From Treponema sp. UBA4328 (GTDB taxonomy: Bacteria > Spirochaetota > Spirochaetia > Treponematales > Treponemataceae), in NCBI GenBank assembly GCA_002394465.1, contig DGTU01000179.1, forward strand, positions 1-6,637: a stretch of DNA of 6,637 nucleotides. Direction: 5' to 3'. Below the pieces are notes generated by a model. It had not been told where the DNA came from. It saw only the letters and a list, made by a program, of their open reading frames with translations, and searched no databases. Both the position numbers and the translations under genes were made by a program. Every line of letters starts with the position of its first letter. Within the stretch, counting starts at the first letter, position 1. Of this stretch, positions 1-6,343 are shown one piece after another.

Positions 1-614
1 TCAAAATGATTACCGAAATGAGCGGCGGCGAAAGTGAAGACTCTCTGCGCATGAAAGAAATCTGGGAGATGATGAAGGCTTCAGGAATCGAGGCAACTTA
101 TGTACTCGACCCGTCAATCACACGAGGACTTGATTATTACACAGGCGTTGTCTACGAAACCTTCCTCAACGAGCTTCCTTCAATCGGCTCTGTCTGCTCA
201 GGCGGACGATACGACAACCTTGCAGGGCTTTACACAAAGACAAAACTTCCGGGAGTCGGTGCTTCAATCGGACTTGACCGCCTTATCGCAGGTCTTGAAC
301 AGCTCGGAAAACTCGAAACAAGGGGAAGCTACCTCGACGCAGAGATTTTCTGCATGGACAAAAACCTCGTAGTATTGTATCAGAAAGTTGCAAGCCAGCT
401 CCGTGAAAAAGGCGTAAAAGTCGAAGTCTTCCCTGAAGCAAAAAAGATGAACCAGCAGTACGCCGTAACAGACGCAAAGAAAATCAAATGGGGAATCCTG
501 ATCGGCTCAAACGAAGCCGAAAAGAACGCCGTCACCCTCAAAAACCTTGAGACCCGCGAGCAGTTCGCAGAAATCTCCGTTGAAGAAGCGGCGAAGATAA
601 TTCTCAAAAAATAG
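1..614 (+). CDS. hisS: Histidyl-tRNA synthetase, C-terminal part (5' end outside window)
   Basis: This is the 3' part of the gene for class II histidyl-tRNA synthetase, the cytoplasmic enzyme that charges tRNA-His with histidine using ATP. The frame is open from position 3, so the ATG at 6 is very probably an internal Met; about 200 residues of a protein usually near 430 are present. Visible motifs, in order, are the histidine-binding signature RGLDYYTGVVYE, the second histidine motif CSGGRYDNL, and class II motif 3, GVGASIGLDRLI, whose Arg contacts ATP. The last ~90 residues fit the alpha/beta anticodon-binding domain (LREKGVKVEVFPEAKKMNQQ, then WGILIGSNEAEKNAVTLKNL). The gene ends with TAG at 612-614 and is followed by a strong terminator. 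It converges on cstA. Nothing suggests truncation at the 3' end. Confidence 0.96.
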   Translation, partial: KMITEMSGGESEDSLRMKEIWEMMKASGIEATYVLDPSITRGLDYYTGVVYETFLNELPSIGSVCSGGRYDNLAGLYTKTKLPGVGASIGLDRLIAGLEQLGKLETRGSYLDAEIFCMDKNLVVLYQKVASQLREKGVKVEVFPEAKKMNQQYAVTDAKKIKWGILIGSNEAEKNAVTLKNLETREQFAEISVEEAAKIILKK

Positions 615-634
615 ACGCGGATTAACGCAGATAA
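615..634. repeat. Two-copy 10-bp tandem repeat after hisS
   Basis: ACGCGGATTA (615-624) is followed at once by ACGCAGATAA (625-634), matching at 8 of 10 positions. It starts on the base after the hisS stop codon. Two imperfect copies can arise by chance, so this is a description only; no function is claimed. Confidence 0.4.
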
Positions 635-651
635 TAAAAATTATACAGCAA

Positions 652-683
652 AAAAAAGAGGCTTCAAATGAAGCCTCTTTTTT
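652..683. terminator. Bidirectional Rho-independent terminator between hisS and cstA
   Basis: The core stem is GAGGCTTC (658-665) paired perfectly with GAAGCCTC (670-677) around an AAAT loop. The flanking A run (652-657) pairs with the T run (678-683), extending the perfect stem to 14 bp. On the plus strand the hairpin is followed by a T-rich tract, and on the minus strand by the complement of the A run, so it can stop transcription from hisS and from the convergent cstA unit. It lies 37 nt past the hisS stop and 7 nt past the cstA stop, which is the expected place for a shared terminator. Confidence 0.94.
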
Positions 684-690
684 ATTTTAT

Positions 691-2757
691 TTATGCAGCA
701 GCTTTATTAGCAGCCTGATTTTTGAAAGTCTTAACCCCTTCAATTACGAGTACAACGGCAAGGATTGCCATTGCAGCAGCGAAAATCAGCTGGAACCAGT
801 TGCCCCATACGAAAGCACCGTCAGCACCGGCACACATTGCACCGATTTTTCCTTTGATTGTAAGTACGAGCTGCGTAAGTGTAGCAGCAAGCATGAATAC
901 CATAGGGATATAGAACATCTTGTTGTTCTTTCCGACGTGTCCGAGCCATGCAGCAACTGCAAGGAGTGCAATACCTGCAAGGAGCTGGTTTGCAGATCCG
1001 AAGAGTGACCAGATTGCAGAAAGCTTAAGACCACCGAGAATACATCCGATTACAACCATGAATGCAGTTCCGAAGAGCGGATTTGCAAAAAGCTTGCGGA
1101 GAGGATTCTTTGCGTCTTTCCATGTTGCTTCATCATCTTTAAGGAAGAGTTCAGAGAACATAAAGCGGCTGAGACGTGTAGCAGAGTCAAGTGAAGTAAG
1201 TGCGAATACTGAAACTGCAAGCGTAAGAAGAGCGCTGATTGTCTTGTATGCTGTTGAAGCTTCATCACCGAACATGATTGCGATACCTGAACCGAAAGCA
1301 GTTGCAGGAGATCCCTTGAATGTCCAGATTCCGCCGTTTTCAGACATGAACTTTGTTGAAACCATACCGATTGCAATCAAAGAAATGATACCAAGTGCAG
1401 ATTCAATGAGCATTGATCCGTAACCGATTGTTTTTGCATGCTTTTCATTGTCAAGCTGCTTTGAAGAAGTTCCCGAAGCAATCAGTGAGTGGAAGCCTGA
1501 ACATGCACCGCAGGCAACTGTAATGAAGAGTGCCGGGAACATGTTTCCGATGCTCTGTGTCCATCCTGTAAATGCAGGAAGGTTGAATTTAACGTCACGG
1601 GCAGCACCTGTGAAAGCAGAATAAATGATACCTGCGATTGCGATGAGCATCATTGCATAAAGAAGGAATGATGAAAGGTAATCGCGCGGCTGAAGCATGA
1701 TCCATACAGGAATAAGGGAAGCAATTGCGATATAAAGACCGATGATTACGATCCATGTGTTTCTGTCAAGAACAAGACCGTGGCTGAGACCGAAAATTAC
1801 GATTCCAACGATAGCAGCAATACCGATGATTGTTGCCGGAAGAGTCTTTACTCCGAACCTGTTTGTGAGGATTCCGTAAACAACTGCAAGAACGATAAAG
1901 AGAATGGAAATCATGGCAGTTGTCTGGTTGTTTCCTGTATTCTCTTTTGAAGAGATGAGTCCGCTTCCAAGTGAAACGCTGTCAGATTCAGTATTAACTT
2001 CAATTCCTTTTTCAACGAGTGCATTTACGACTGCATCAAGTGAAACAGCTTCTGCAGTTTCGCCTGAAAGCGAAACTGTAATTTCATTTTCATTCTGTGC
2101 AACAGCAGCACCCTTGACTTCTTTCTTTGCAACATCAGCAACAAATTCTTTTGCTGTCATTACAACGAGAGCCTTTACTGCAGCCTCGCCTTCACCAGTA
2201 ACAACTTCTTTTGTTGTCTGGTCAGTTGGAAGTGCAGAAATTACCTTTTCAACATTTACTGCATCAATTTTAACAGAGTTTTTATATGGAGTATAAAATG
2301 TTCCTGCAACTACGTTTACGAAAGAAGCAATTACAAGAATAAGAACCAGAAGTGCAAAAATAATGAAAAGCTTCTTTGCAGTCTTTCCGATTGAAGTCTT
2401 GATGATTTCACCGACAGACTTTCCGCCGTTCCTTATTGAAGCGAAAAGTGAACCAAAGTCCTGAAGACCACCAAAGAAAATACCACCGAGAACACACCAC
2501 AGGAATACCGGTACCCAACCGAAAACAGCGGCCTGAATAGGACCGTTAATAGGACCGGCACCAGCAATTGATGAAAAGTGGTGTCCCATCAGAACAGCCG
2601 GTTTTGCAGCAACATAGTCAACGCCGTCCTCGTTTTCATAAGCAGGTGTCTTTTTGAGGGGATCAATACCCCACTGTTTTGCAAGCCAGGAACCGTAGAA
2701 TACGTATCCCGCAAAGAGCAAAACAACAGCTGCAATGATAATAAATAATGCTGTCAT
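691..2757 (-). CDS. cstA: CstA-family transporter (carbon starvation protein) with a large loop insertion
   Basis: This 688-residue polytopic inner-membrane protein belongs to the CstA/BtsT family; characterised members import peptides or pyruvate, but which substrate this one takes is not evident. Family signatures are clear: SSIAGAGPINGPIQAAVFGW (62-81), FGGLQDFGSLFASIRNGGKS (95-114), and VACGACSGFHSLIASGTSSKQL around 414-435. A first helix at about 3-21 and many later ones cover most of the protein. Residues about 155-279 are a hydrophilic insertion between helices ending near 154 and starting near 281; shorter family members, as I recall them, join these helices directly. Basic residues before the third helix (105-130) place the insertion outside the cytoplasm by the positive-inside rule. 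The ATG at 2757 has a near-perfect Shine-Dalgarno, AAGGAGGT, 9 nt upstream. The C terminus is Ala-rich. It is the last gene of the unit, 7 nt from the shared terminator. Confidence 0.95.
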   Translation of the reverse strand: MTALFIIIAAVVLLFAGYVFYGSWLAKQWGIDPLKKTPAYENEDGVDYVAAKPAVLMGHHFSSIAGAGPINGPIQAAVFGWVPVFLWCVLGGIFFGGLQDFGSLFASIRNGGKSVGEIIKTSIGKTAKKLFIIFALLVLILVIASFVNVVAGTFYTPYKNSVKIDAVNVEKVISALPTDQTTKEVVTGEGEAAVKALVVMTAKEFVADVAKKEVKGAAVAQNENEITVSLSGETAEAVSLDAVVNALVEKGIEVNTESDSVSLGSGLISSKENTGNNQTTAMISILFIVLAVVYGILTNRFGVKTLPATIIGIAAIVGIVIFGLSHGLVLDRNTWIVIIGLYIAIASLIPVWIMLQPRDYLSSFLLYAMMLIAIAGIIYSAFTGAARDVKFNLPAFTGWTQSIGNMFPALFITVACGACSGFHSLIASGTSSKQLDNEKHAKTIGYGSMLIESALGIISLIAIGMVSTKFMSENGGIWTFKGSPATAFGSGIAIMFGDEASTAYKTISALLTLAVSVFALTSLDSATRLSRFMFSELFLKDDEATWKDAKNPLRKLFANPLFGTAFMVVIGCILGGLKLSAIWSLFGSANQLLAGIALLAVAAWLGHVGKNNKMFYIPMVFMLAATLTQLVLTIKGKIGAMCAGADGAFVWGNWFQLIFAAAMAILAVVLVIEGVKTFKNQAANKAAA

Positions 2758-2758
2758 T

Positions 2759-2786
2759 TTTTCTCAACCTCCTTAATGTGAGAAAA
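2759..2786 (-). promoter_or_regulatory. Hairpin presenting the cstA Shine-Dalgarno in its loop
   Basis: Read on the minus strand, TTTTCTCA (2786-2779) pairs perfectly with TGAGAAAA (2766-2759), an 8-bp stem with a 12-nt loop, CATTAAGGAGGT. The loop contains the cstA ribosome-binding site. The structure fills the gap between the upstream TAA (2789-2787) and one base before the cstA ATG. It is not a terminator because no T tract follows it. It may expose the site, or couple cstA translation to ribosomes finishing the upstream gene. The inverted repeat is seen directly; the function is inference. Confidence 0.55.
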
Positions 2787-3272
2787 TTAAATTATTTTCA
2801 TGAAGATTTTTTTCAAATCGCGGCCAAGCCTGTTGCTCGACAGTGTTTTGGAATCATTCTCCATTGCAACCAGTTTAAAAGCGCTCCATCCCCTGAATCC
2901 AAAAGCATAGGATTTATAGAGGCGGATCTTCTTTATTTTTTTCTTAATGTCATCATTGATTTTCTGTGCTATTATAAAAAGCGATACATCTGAATTTCTG
3001 TGGCCGGAAACAGGCTTTACCTTTGAAAGGCCGTCATTCCATGCAGAACTGACCAGTTCATCAAGTTTTTCCAAAGTCAGTTCATCTTCCTTCGCAAAAT
3101 ATACATATTCATTTGAATCGATGTCGCTGATGTGTGCGGCTTTTACTAAAACGTATTGTTCGGTATGTGAATGAAATTCAGCAGAAGCGGCAAAAGGACT
3201 GCACGGGGTCTGCGTATCGACATCATAATAGCGGCGGAACATATTCACAAGTTTATCGAACAACTCATCCAT
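2787..3272 (-). CDS. Soluble 161-residue protein of unknown function
   Basis: This is a predicted cytoplasmic protein with no signal peptide and no membrane segment. It reads as an N-terminal helix with aromatic residues (LVNMFRRYYDV), a middle alpha/beta part (EQYVLVKAAHISDIDSNEYV, then KEDELTLEKLDELVSSAW), and a conserved-looking C-terminal strand region, RLYKSYAFGFRGWSAFKLVA, followed by a basic tail. The layout reminds me of an uncharacterised ~160-residue family in Clostridia (DUF8052, from memory and unverified). I cannot assign a function. The ATG at 3272 lies 1 nt after the TAA of the SH3 lipoprotein gene, and only a weak GGGGA ribosome site 11-12 nt upstream is visible, so translation probably depends on coupling. 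It is directly followed by the hairpin and cstA, but that adjacency alone does not show a shared role. Confidence 0.85.
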   Translation of the reverse strand: MDELFDKLVNMFRRYYDVDTQTPCSPFAASAEFHSHTEQYVLVKAAHISDIDSNEYVYFAKEDELTLEKLDELVSSAWNDGLSKVKPVSGHRNSDVSLFIIAQKINDDIKKKIKKIRLYKSYAFGFRGWSAFKLVAMENDSKTLSSNRLGRDLKKIFMKII

Positions 3273-3273
3273 T

Positions 3274-3639
3274 TTATTTCATGTCCCCGAGCGCTTTCTG
3301 AGCCTTAAGCTTATTGGAATAAACCTTGACGGCACTCCCGGAAACCCAGCCCCTGTCAAAATTATACCATTTCTCATATTTTCCGTCAGTCTTAACGGTC
3401 TGTTCTCCGGTTATCCTTGCAAGTTCACCTTTCCTGAAATGCGAAACAGTCTCGGAAGAATACGAAGGTTCCTCACGGCATGCCGCATACGGATCCGTAA
3501 TGATTGCCCACTGAACTTCAATATCAAGGGCAAGGGGATCCGACTCATCAAAGGTTATCTGTTTACCGTTTCCCGAGCAGGAACAAAAAAGAGAAAAACA
3601 TAATGCTGCCGTGATAAAAAATAATGCCGTTTTTCTCAT
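3274..3639 (-). CDS. Small lipoprotein with a bacterial SH3 domain
   Basis: The 121-residue product starts with a type II signal peptide: MRKTALFF, a hydrophobic stretch to Leu17, then FCSC with the likely lipidated Cys at 21. Phe at -3 and Ser at -1 fit the relaxed lipobox of spirochaetes better than the E. coli one. Residues about 46-106 resemble a bacterial SH3 (SH3_3) domain: an N-terminal strand with ACREEPSYSSETVSHFRKG, a turn and strand ARITGEQTV, then KWYNFDRGWVSGSAVKVY, where the Trp-Val after a Gly is characteristic. Such domains often bind peptidoglycan or peptides, so a wall-facing role at a membrane is plausible but not shown. The ATG at 3639 is 3 nt after the Nudix gene stop and its ribosome site is weak (CCGGAT region), again suggesting translational coupling. 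Confidence 0.88.
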   Translation of the reverse strand: MRKTALFFITAALCFSLFCSCSGNGKQITFDESDPLALDIEVQWAIITDPYAACREEPSYSSETVSHFRKGELARITGEQTVKTDGKYEKWYNFDRGWVSGSAVKVYSNKLKAQKALGDMK

Positions 3640-3642
3640 GAT

Positions 3643-4059
3643 TTAATCCGGAATGGAATCTGCAAGATACTTTACGACCTGAGGATAAATCAGAAGGTCG
3701 CTGTCAACGAAATTCAGCTGAGGAATTTCTGCAGGTTCAGCCCATTTATATTCAGTATGTTCCGTAAGGACATATTTTGTTTCAATTCCATCATGAGGAA
3801 CGAAGATTTCGTAGGCCTTAAGTTCCCTCAGTTCCCCGTTATGCTTGAACTGTGCATTTGCAACCGGGTTTCCGACCTTAACCTTTACACCGAATTCTTC
3901 TTCAAATTCACGGATAACGGCTGTTTCATCAGATTCACCGTCTTCAGCCTTTCCGCCCGGAAATTCCCATCTTGAACCCATCTGACCTGTCGGGTTACGC
4001 TTTGCGATAAGAATTTTTCTGTCTTTTATTGCGATACACGCGATTGAAACCTTTGCCAT
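3643..4059 (-). CDS. MutT-type Nudix hydrolase
   Basis: Nudix enzymes hydrolyse nucleoside diphosphates linked to another group, using a divalent metal. The full Nudix box GX5EX7REUXEEXGU is intact at residues 36-58 (G36, E42, R50, E51, E54, E55, G57, V58), so activity is expected. RWEFPGGKAEDGE and the late stretch EYKWAEPAEIPQLNFVDSD are MutT-like, so oxidised dNTP clean-up (8-oxo-dGTP) is the best guess, though Nudix specificity is poorly predicted from sequence. I place the start at ATG 4059, giving 138 residues: it has GAGG 5 nt upstream and the fold begins at once with AKVSIACIAI. An upstream ATG at 4116 would add 19 residues unlike the family and overlap the preceding gene by 50 nt. 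No symbol is given because mutT, nudG and others cannot be separated here. Confidence 0.93.
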   Translation of the reverse strand: MAKVSIACIAIKDRKILIAKRNPTGQMGSRWEFPGGKAEDGESDETAVIREFEEEFGVKVKVGNPVANAQFKHNGELRELKAYEIFVPHDGIETKYVLTEHTEYKWAEPAEIPQLNFVDSDLLIYPQVVKYLADSIPD

Positions 4060-4064
4060 AAAAA

Positions 4065-4069
4065 CCTCA
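4065..4069 (-). promoter_or_regulatory. Ribosome-binding site fused to the upstream stop codon, deciding the Nudix start
   Basis: On the minus strand the sequence reads TGAGG-TTTTT-ATG. TGA (4069-4067) stops the four-helix protein and GAGG (4068-4065) is the Shine-Dalgarno for the ATG at 4059. The correct spacing supports 4059 over 4116 as the Nudix start and suggests coupled translation. Confidence 0.75.
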
Positions 4070-4516
4070 CAGAAAAATGACCCTCGGCAGGACAAAATGC
4101 AGGAAACCTGCAGCAATACAGAAATAACCTATAAACTTTCTGTTCTTCGTAAAAATTGCCGCAAGGAAATTATCCTCTGTTTCTCCCCTTGAAGTACGCC
4201 AGTCAAAGAAAAGTGCAAGCCCCCCTGTAATACCAGCAATGACACAGAAAAAATCACCGAATATGCTTACATCATCCTTAATGTGAACGGTAGCTGCAAG
4301 CTTGAGGATTCCGGTAAGGGCTGCAAGAATTGATATTACAAGGCGGAATGAAGGATTGTTAAAGAAAAGTGAACCAGAACGTGCATCAGAATCAGCTTCA
4401 GCATCAAAGTCATCTTCTGAAGAAAGGTTTTCTCCCTGAGAAAAATCAGTTCCATAAACGAGAATCAGACCTGTCATAATATTCAGCGCAACTGAAAGAA
4501 AATAAAACTGAAGCAA
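4067..4516 (-). CDS. Four-helix membrane protein of unknown function, TTG start
   Basis: The 149-residue product has four hydrophobic segments at about 2-21, 57-76, 86-105 and 127-148. Between the first two lies an acidic, probably disordered linker (about 25-48, rich in Glu, Asp and Ser). I do not recognise the family. The codon at 4516 is TTG; AGGGAGA lies 6 nt upstream (4527-4521) and TAG at 4528-4526 blocks any further in-frame extension. The next ATG in frame, codon 14, would delete most of the first helix and lacks a comparable ribosome site. The 33-nt gap to the preceding gene is the largest in the unit and contains an in-frame mini-ORF, so the true N terminus could once have been 10 codons longer. 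The gene ends inside the Nudix ribosome site. Confidence 0.8.
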   Translation of the reverse strand: MLQFYFLSVALNIMTGLILVYGTDFSQGENLSSEDDFDAEADSDARSGSLFFNNPSFRLVISILAALTGILKLAATVHIKDDVSIFGDFFCVIAGITGGLALFFDWRTSRGETEDNFLAAIFTKNRKFIGYFCIAAGFLHFVLPRVIFL

Positions 4517-4525
4517 TTCTTCTCC

Positions 4526-4546
4526 CTAAAAAGTCCCGGTCATCAT
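4526..4546 (-). promoter_or_regulatory. In-frame ATG-ATG mini-ORF (MMTGTF-stop) ahead of the TTG start
   Basis: ATG codons at 4546 and 4543, 3 nt after the TGA of the preceding gene, open six codons (Met-Met-Thr-Gly-Thr-Phe) that end in TAG at 4528-4526, in the same frame as the TTG start at 4516. AGAAAGG, 9 nt before the first ATG, is a fair ribosome site. The TAG is fused to the next one (TAGGGAGA). It could be a leader peptide with reinitiation, or the remnant of an original start cut by one nonsense change. The codons are seen; translation is inference. Confidence 0.4.
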
Positions 4547-4549
4547 AAA

Positions 4550-5116
4550 TCAGCGCCTTTCTGCCGGTGCCTCAAGCACGACAACTTTGGACTTTATGTC
4601 GATTTGTGCACGAACTTTTCTGATTATATCATAATCGTTATATTTTGTCCTTAATTCAACGCTCTGTCCGCTGTAATTAAAGTTTATTTTTTGAGAATCT
4701 ATCACGTTTCCTTCAGAATCAAGGAAAAAAAGTTCACCGTCAAACTGGTTTCCGGCCGAATAATCATATTTTGCAAGCGCATTTCCTGCCGAAAGGAGAA
4801 CGTAAACTGTATTTTCTATTCCCGAAACCTTAAGTTCAAAAGGAATTCCGTTGACGTTCTTGGAATATGGTTTATTACCGAAAAATCCGTGAAAGAATAT
4901 TACTGCTGCAAAAATCATTATTGCAACAAAAATAAACCTGTTTGTTTTCGTTGCAACAAGCGAACGGAAAAGTCCGGGTGCACCGGTTTTCATTCTTCCT
5001 GAATAATAATCCTGGACGTTCTGCGGGGCATTTTTTATGCGCTCTTCACGGTTATAGTGAAACACAAGTTTTTCTTCGCCTTCCGCATGTCCTTCATCAA
5101 ACTTTTCAAAATCCAT
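4550..5116 (-). CDS. Single-pass membrane protein with an extracytoplasmic domain, function unknown
   Basis: The 188-residue protein has a charged N-terminal cytoplasmic part (1-60) with a motif-like stretch, HYNREERIKNAPQNVQDYY (20-38), a single membrane helix at about 61-80 preceded by basic residues (TKTNR), and a C-terminal domain (81-188) rich in beta strands (GIPFELKVSG, TVYVLLSAG, DGELFFLDSEGNVIDSQKI). The basic residues before the helix put the C-terminal domain outside the cytoplasm (N-in, C-out). I do not recognise the family; it may be a spirochaete-restricted partner of the lipoprotein encoded just upstream. The ATG at 5116 has AAAGG 6 nt upstream, fused to the preceding stop codon (TAAAGG), and the two genes lie 9 nt apart, consistent with coupled expression. 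Confidence 0.85.
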   Translation of the reverse strand: MDFEKFDEGHAEGEEKLVFHYNREERIKNAPQNVQDYYSGRMKTGAPGLFRSLVATKTNRFIFVAIMIFAAVIFFHGFFGNKPYSKNVNGIPFELKVSGIENTVYVLLSAGNALAKYDYSAGNQFDGELFFLDSEGNVIDSQKINFNYSGQSVELRTKYNDYDIIRKVRAQIDIKSKVVVLEAPAERR

Positions 5117-5122
5117 AAAAAA

Positions 5123-5128
5123 CCTTTA
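5123..5128 (-). promoter_or_regulatory. Ribosome-binding site fused to the lipoprotein gene stop codon
   Basis: The minus strand reads TAAAGG-TTTTTT-ATG. TAA (5128-5126) ends the beta-propeller-like lipoprotein gene and AAAGG (5127-5123) is the Shine-Dalgarno for the ATG at 5116. The design is the same as at 4065-4069: a stop fused to the ribosome site, a short T run, then ATG. Confidence 0.7.
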
Positions 5129-6343
5129 GTCAAGGATTGAATTAATCAGGGAATCAGTACGCCAGAGCACTACCCTTGCATATTCACGCTCTGCAAACAG
5201 TGCGCTTACGATTCCGTTTCCGCTTATAAACATTGAATAATAAAGGATCTGATTATGATCCATTTCAAAAAGCCTTTTGATGAACCTCTGTCCGTTAGGC
5301 TGTACCATCTGAACAAGCAGTCCCTTTTCAACCGGAACAACAAAGAAAAACCATCCGTTGTCAGTAACACCAAGAAACTCAAAAGGAATGTTATGCAGCT
5401 GTGAACCGAGGCTTGAAGTTTCAGTTTCTTCGTAGCCGGGGATTTCAATTCCGCCTTCATACCTTCCGGTTTCTGCAGAAAGAGGATACAGAATGGTTTT
5501 CAGGTAAACCATACCAGACTGAAGCTTGACGTCCGGGTCAAGGTAAACTTCAGAATAATCAACCTTGAGGTAAAGTTTTTTGTCGACTGAATCAGGAATA
5601 ATGTTTTCGACCGAAAGATAAAGTTCAGGGTCATCGTCCTTTCTGTCAGGAAGCGATGGAACGTTCTTTGTGCTTACGGGAATCTTATACATCTGGAAAC
5701 CGCTTGTATTGTACCAGTAGACGATAAAGCCTTCGTTTGACATGCAGACAACTACAAGTTCATTATTCTGCGTAGTATAAATGCTCTTGATATGCGGGAA
5801 AGGTGCTCCGCCCGGACCCTGCTGTCCTATGTAATCAACGAAATTTCCCTGGGTATCAAACCTCAGTACGACATTGCTTAAAAGAAGAGGCTCGCCGTTT
5901 TCAGAATCCGTTTCCTGTCTCTCAGGCGGGAACGTATCAACGGCATAAATCCACCTGCGCGAATCAACGCATACCGGACCGAGCGTATTAAACTGATAGG
6001 CAACGGCTTTTTTTGTGGACCTGACCTCAGCAGAAGGTGCAAAGGAGGCAGTATGAGTTACTTCAGGATTATAATAAAGACTCAGGAGATCCCCGTAGGA
6101 ATTGAGTTCAAGAATTTTTTTTGATTCGCCGTTTGCAATGTAGAAGAATCCGTCCCGCATCGTAAAATATGTATTTACCGGACCGCTTTCAGAAAGGTTA
6201 AAGAGGTTGAGTTCATCTTCAAAATTTCCCCAGTTGAGGCGGAAAAGTTCCTTCTGGTTAATTGAAACTACGCTCATTGACCTTGAGCAGGAAACCGTCA
6301 GAAACGTATAAAGCAGGCAGATCAGGACAGCAATTTTTTTCAT
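5126..6343 (-). CDS. Lipoprotein with beta-propeller (NHL-like) character
   Basis: The 405-residue product starts with a lipoprotein signal peptide (MKKIAVLICLLYTFLTVSC, Cys19 likely lipidated; Leu at -4, Thr at -3, Ser at -1, a relaxed lipobox). The body shows repeated strand-turn units of the kind found in NHL or WD-like propellers: DGFFYIANGESKKILELNSY (64-83), VCVDSRRWIYAVD (124-136), VVLRFDTQGNFVDYIG (158-173), IKSIYTTQNNELVVVC (185-200), KKLYLKVDYSE (255-265), and WFFFVVPVEKGLLVQMVQPN (331-350). This suggests an extracytoplasmic scaffold or binding protein; no catalytic site is evident and the blade count is uncertain. It is the first gene of the unit. The ATG at 6343 is the only possible start because TAA lies two codons upstream. 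The sole Shine-Dalgarno-like AAGG is just 1 nt from the ATG, an unusually poor site. Confidence 0.85.
   Translation of the reverse strand: MKKIAVLICLLYTFLTVSCSRSMSVVSINQKELFRLNWGNFEDELNLFNLSESGPVNTYFTMRDGFFYIANGESKKILELNSYGDLLSLYYNPEVTHTASFAPSAEVRSTKKAVAYQFNTLGPVCVDSRRWIYAVDTFPPERQETDSENGEPLLLSNVVLRFDTQGNFVDYIGQQGPGGAPFPHIKSIYTTQNNELVVVCMSNEGFIVYWYNTSGFQMYKIPVSTKNVPSLPDRKDDDPELYLSVENIIPDSVDKKLYLKVDYSEVYLDPDVKLQSGMVYLKTILYPLSAETGRYEGGIEIPGYEETETSSLGSQLHNIPFEFLGVTDNGWFFFVVPVEKGLLVQMVQPNGQRFIKRLFEMDHNQILYYSMFISGNGIVSALFAEREYARVVLWRTDSLINSILD

Larger units (their letters stand above)
691..6343 (-). other. Probable seven-gene transcription unit (lipoprotein to CstA)
   Basis: Seven minus-strand genes follow one another with gaps of 9, 33, 7, 3, 1 and 29 nt, and no hairpin with a T tract is visible between them. 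The only convincing terminator lies just after cstA and the only sizeable upstream non-coding stretch is 6344-6429, so one transcript is the simplest reading. Internal promoters inside coding sequence, for example one driving cstA alone, cannot be excluded by eye. Five of the seven products are predicted to be membrane-anchored or lipidated. Confidence 0.7.

Noticed and set aside
6..8. ATG at position 6 as the true start of hisS
   Set aside because: The frame is open to the window edge and about half of a normal histidyl-tRNA synthetase, including motifs 1 and 2, would be missing; the gene simply begins outside the window.
920..1423. 167-codon plus-strand open frame inside cstA
   Set aside because: It is opposite highly conserved CstA membrane segments; the translated product resembles no protein and is a shadow of the minus-strand frame.
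1904..2296. 130-codon plus-strand open frame opposite the CstA insertion
   Set aside because: It is antisense to cstA, low-complexity (Ser/Thr/Ala-rich), and mirrors the codon pattern of the real gene. No ribosome site or family resemblance is seen.
2759..2786. The cstA upstream hairpin as an intrinsic terminator
   Set aside because: On the minus strand the stem is followed by an A run and the ATG, not a T tract, and it is AT-rich; it fits a translation-level element better.
4060..4116. N-terminal extension of the Nudix protein from ATG 4116
   Set aside because: The 19 added residues are Cys-rich and unlike the family, they overlap the preceding gene, and ATG 4059 has a well-spaced GAGG.
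4691..5002. 103-codon plus-strand open frame opposite the single-pass membrane protein gene
   Set aside because: It is Lys/Cys/Arg-rich with no recognisable features and fully antisense to a better-supported gene with its own ribosome site and membrane topology.
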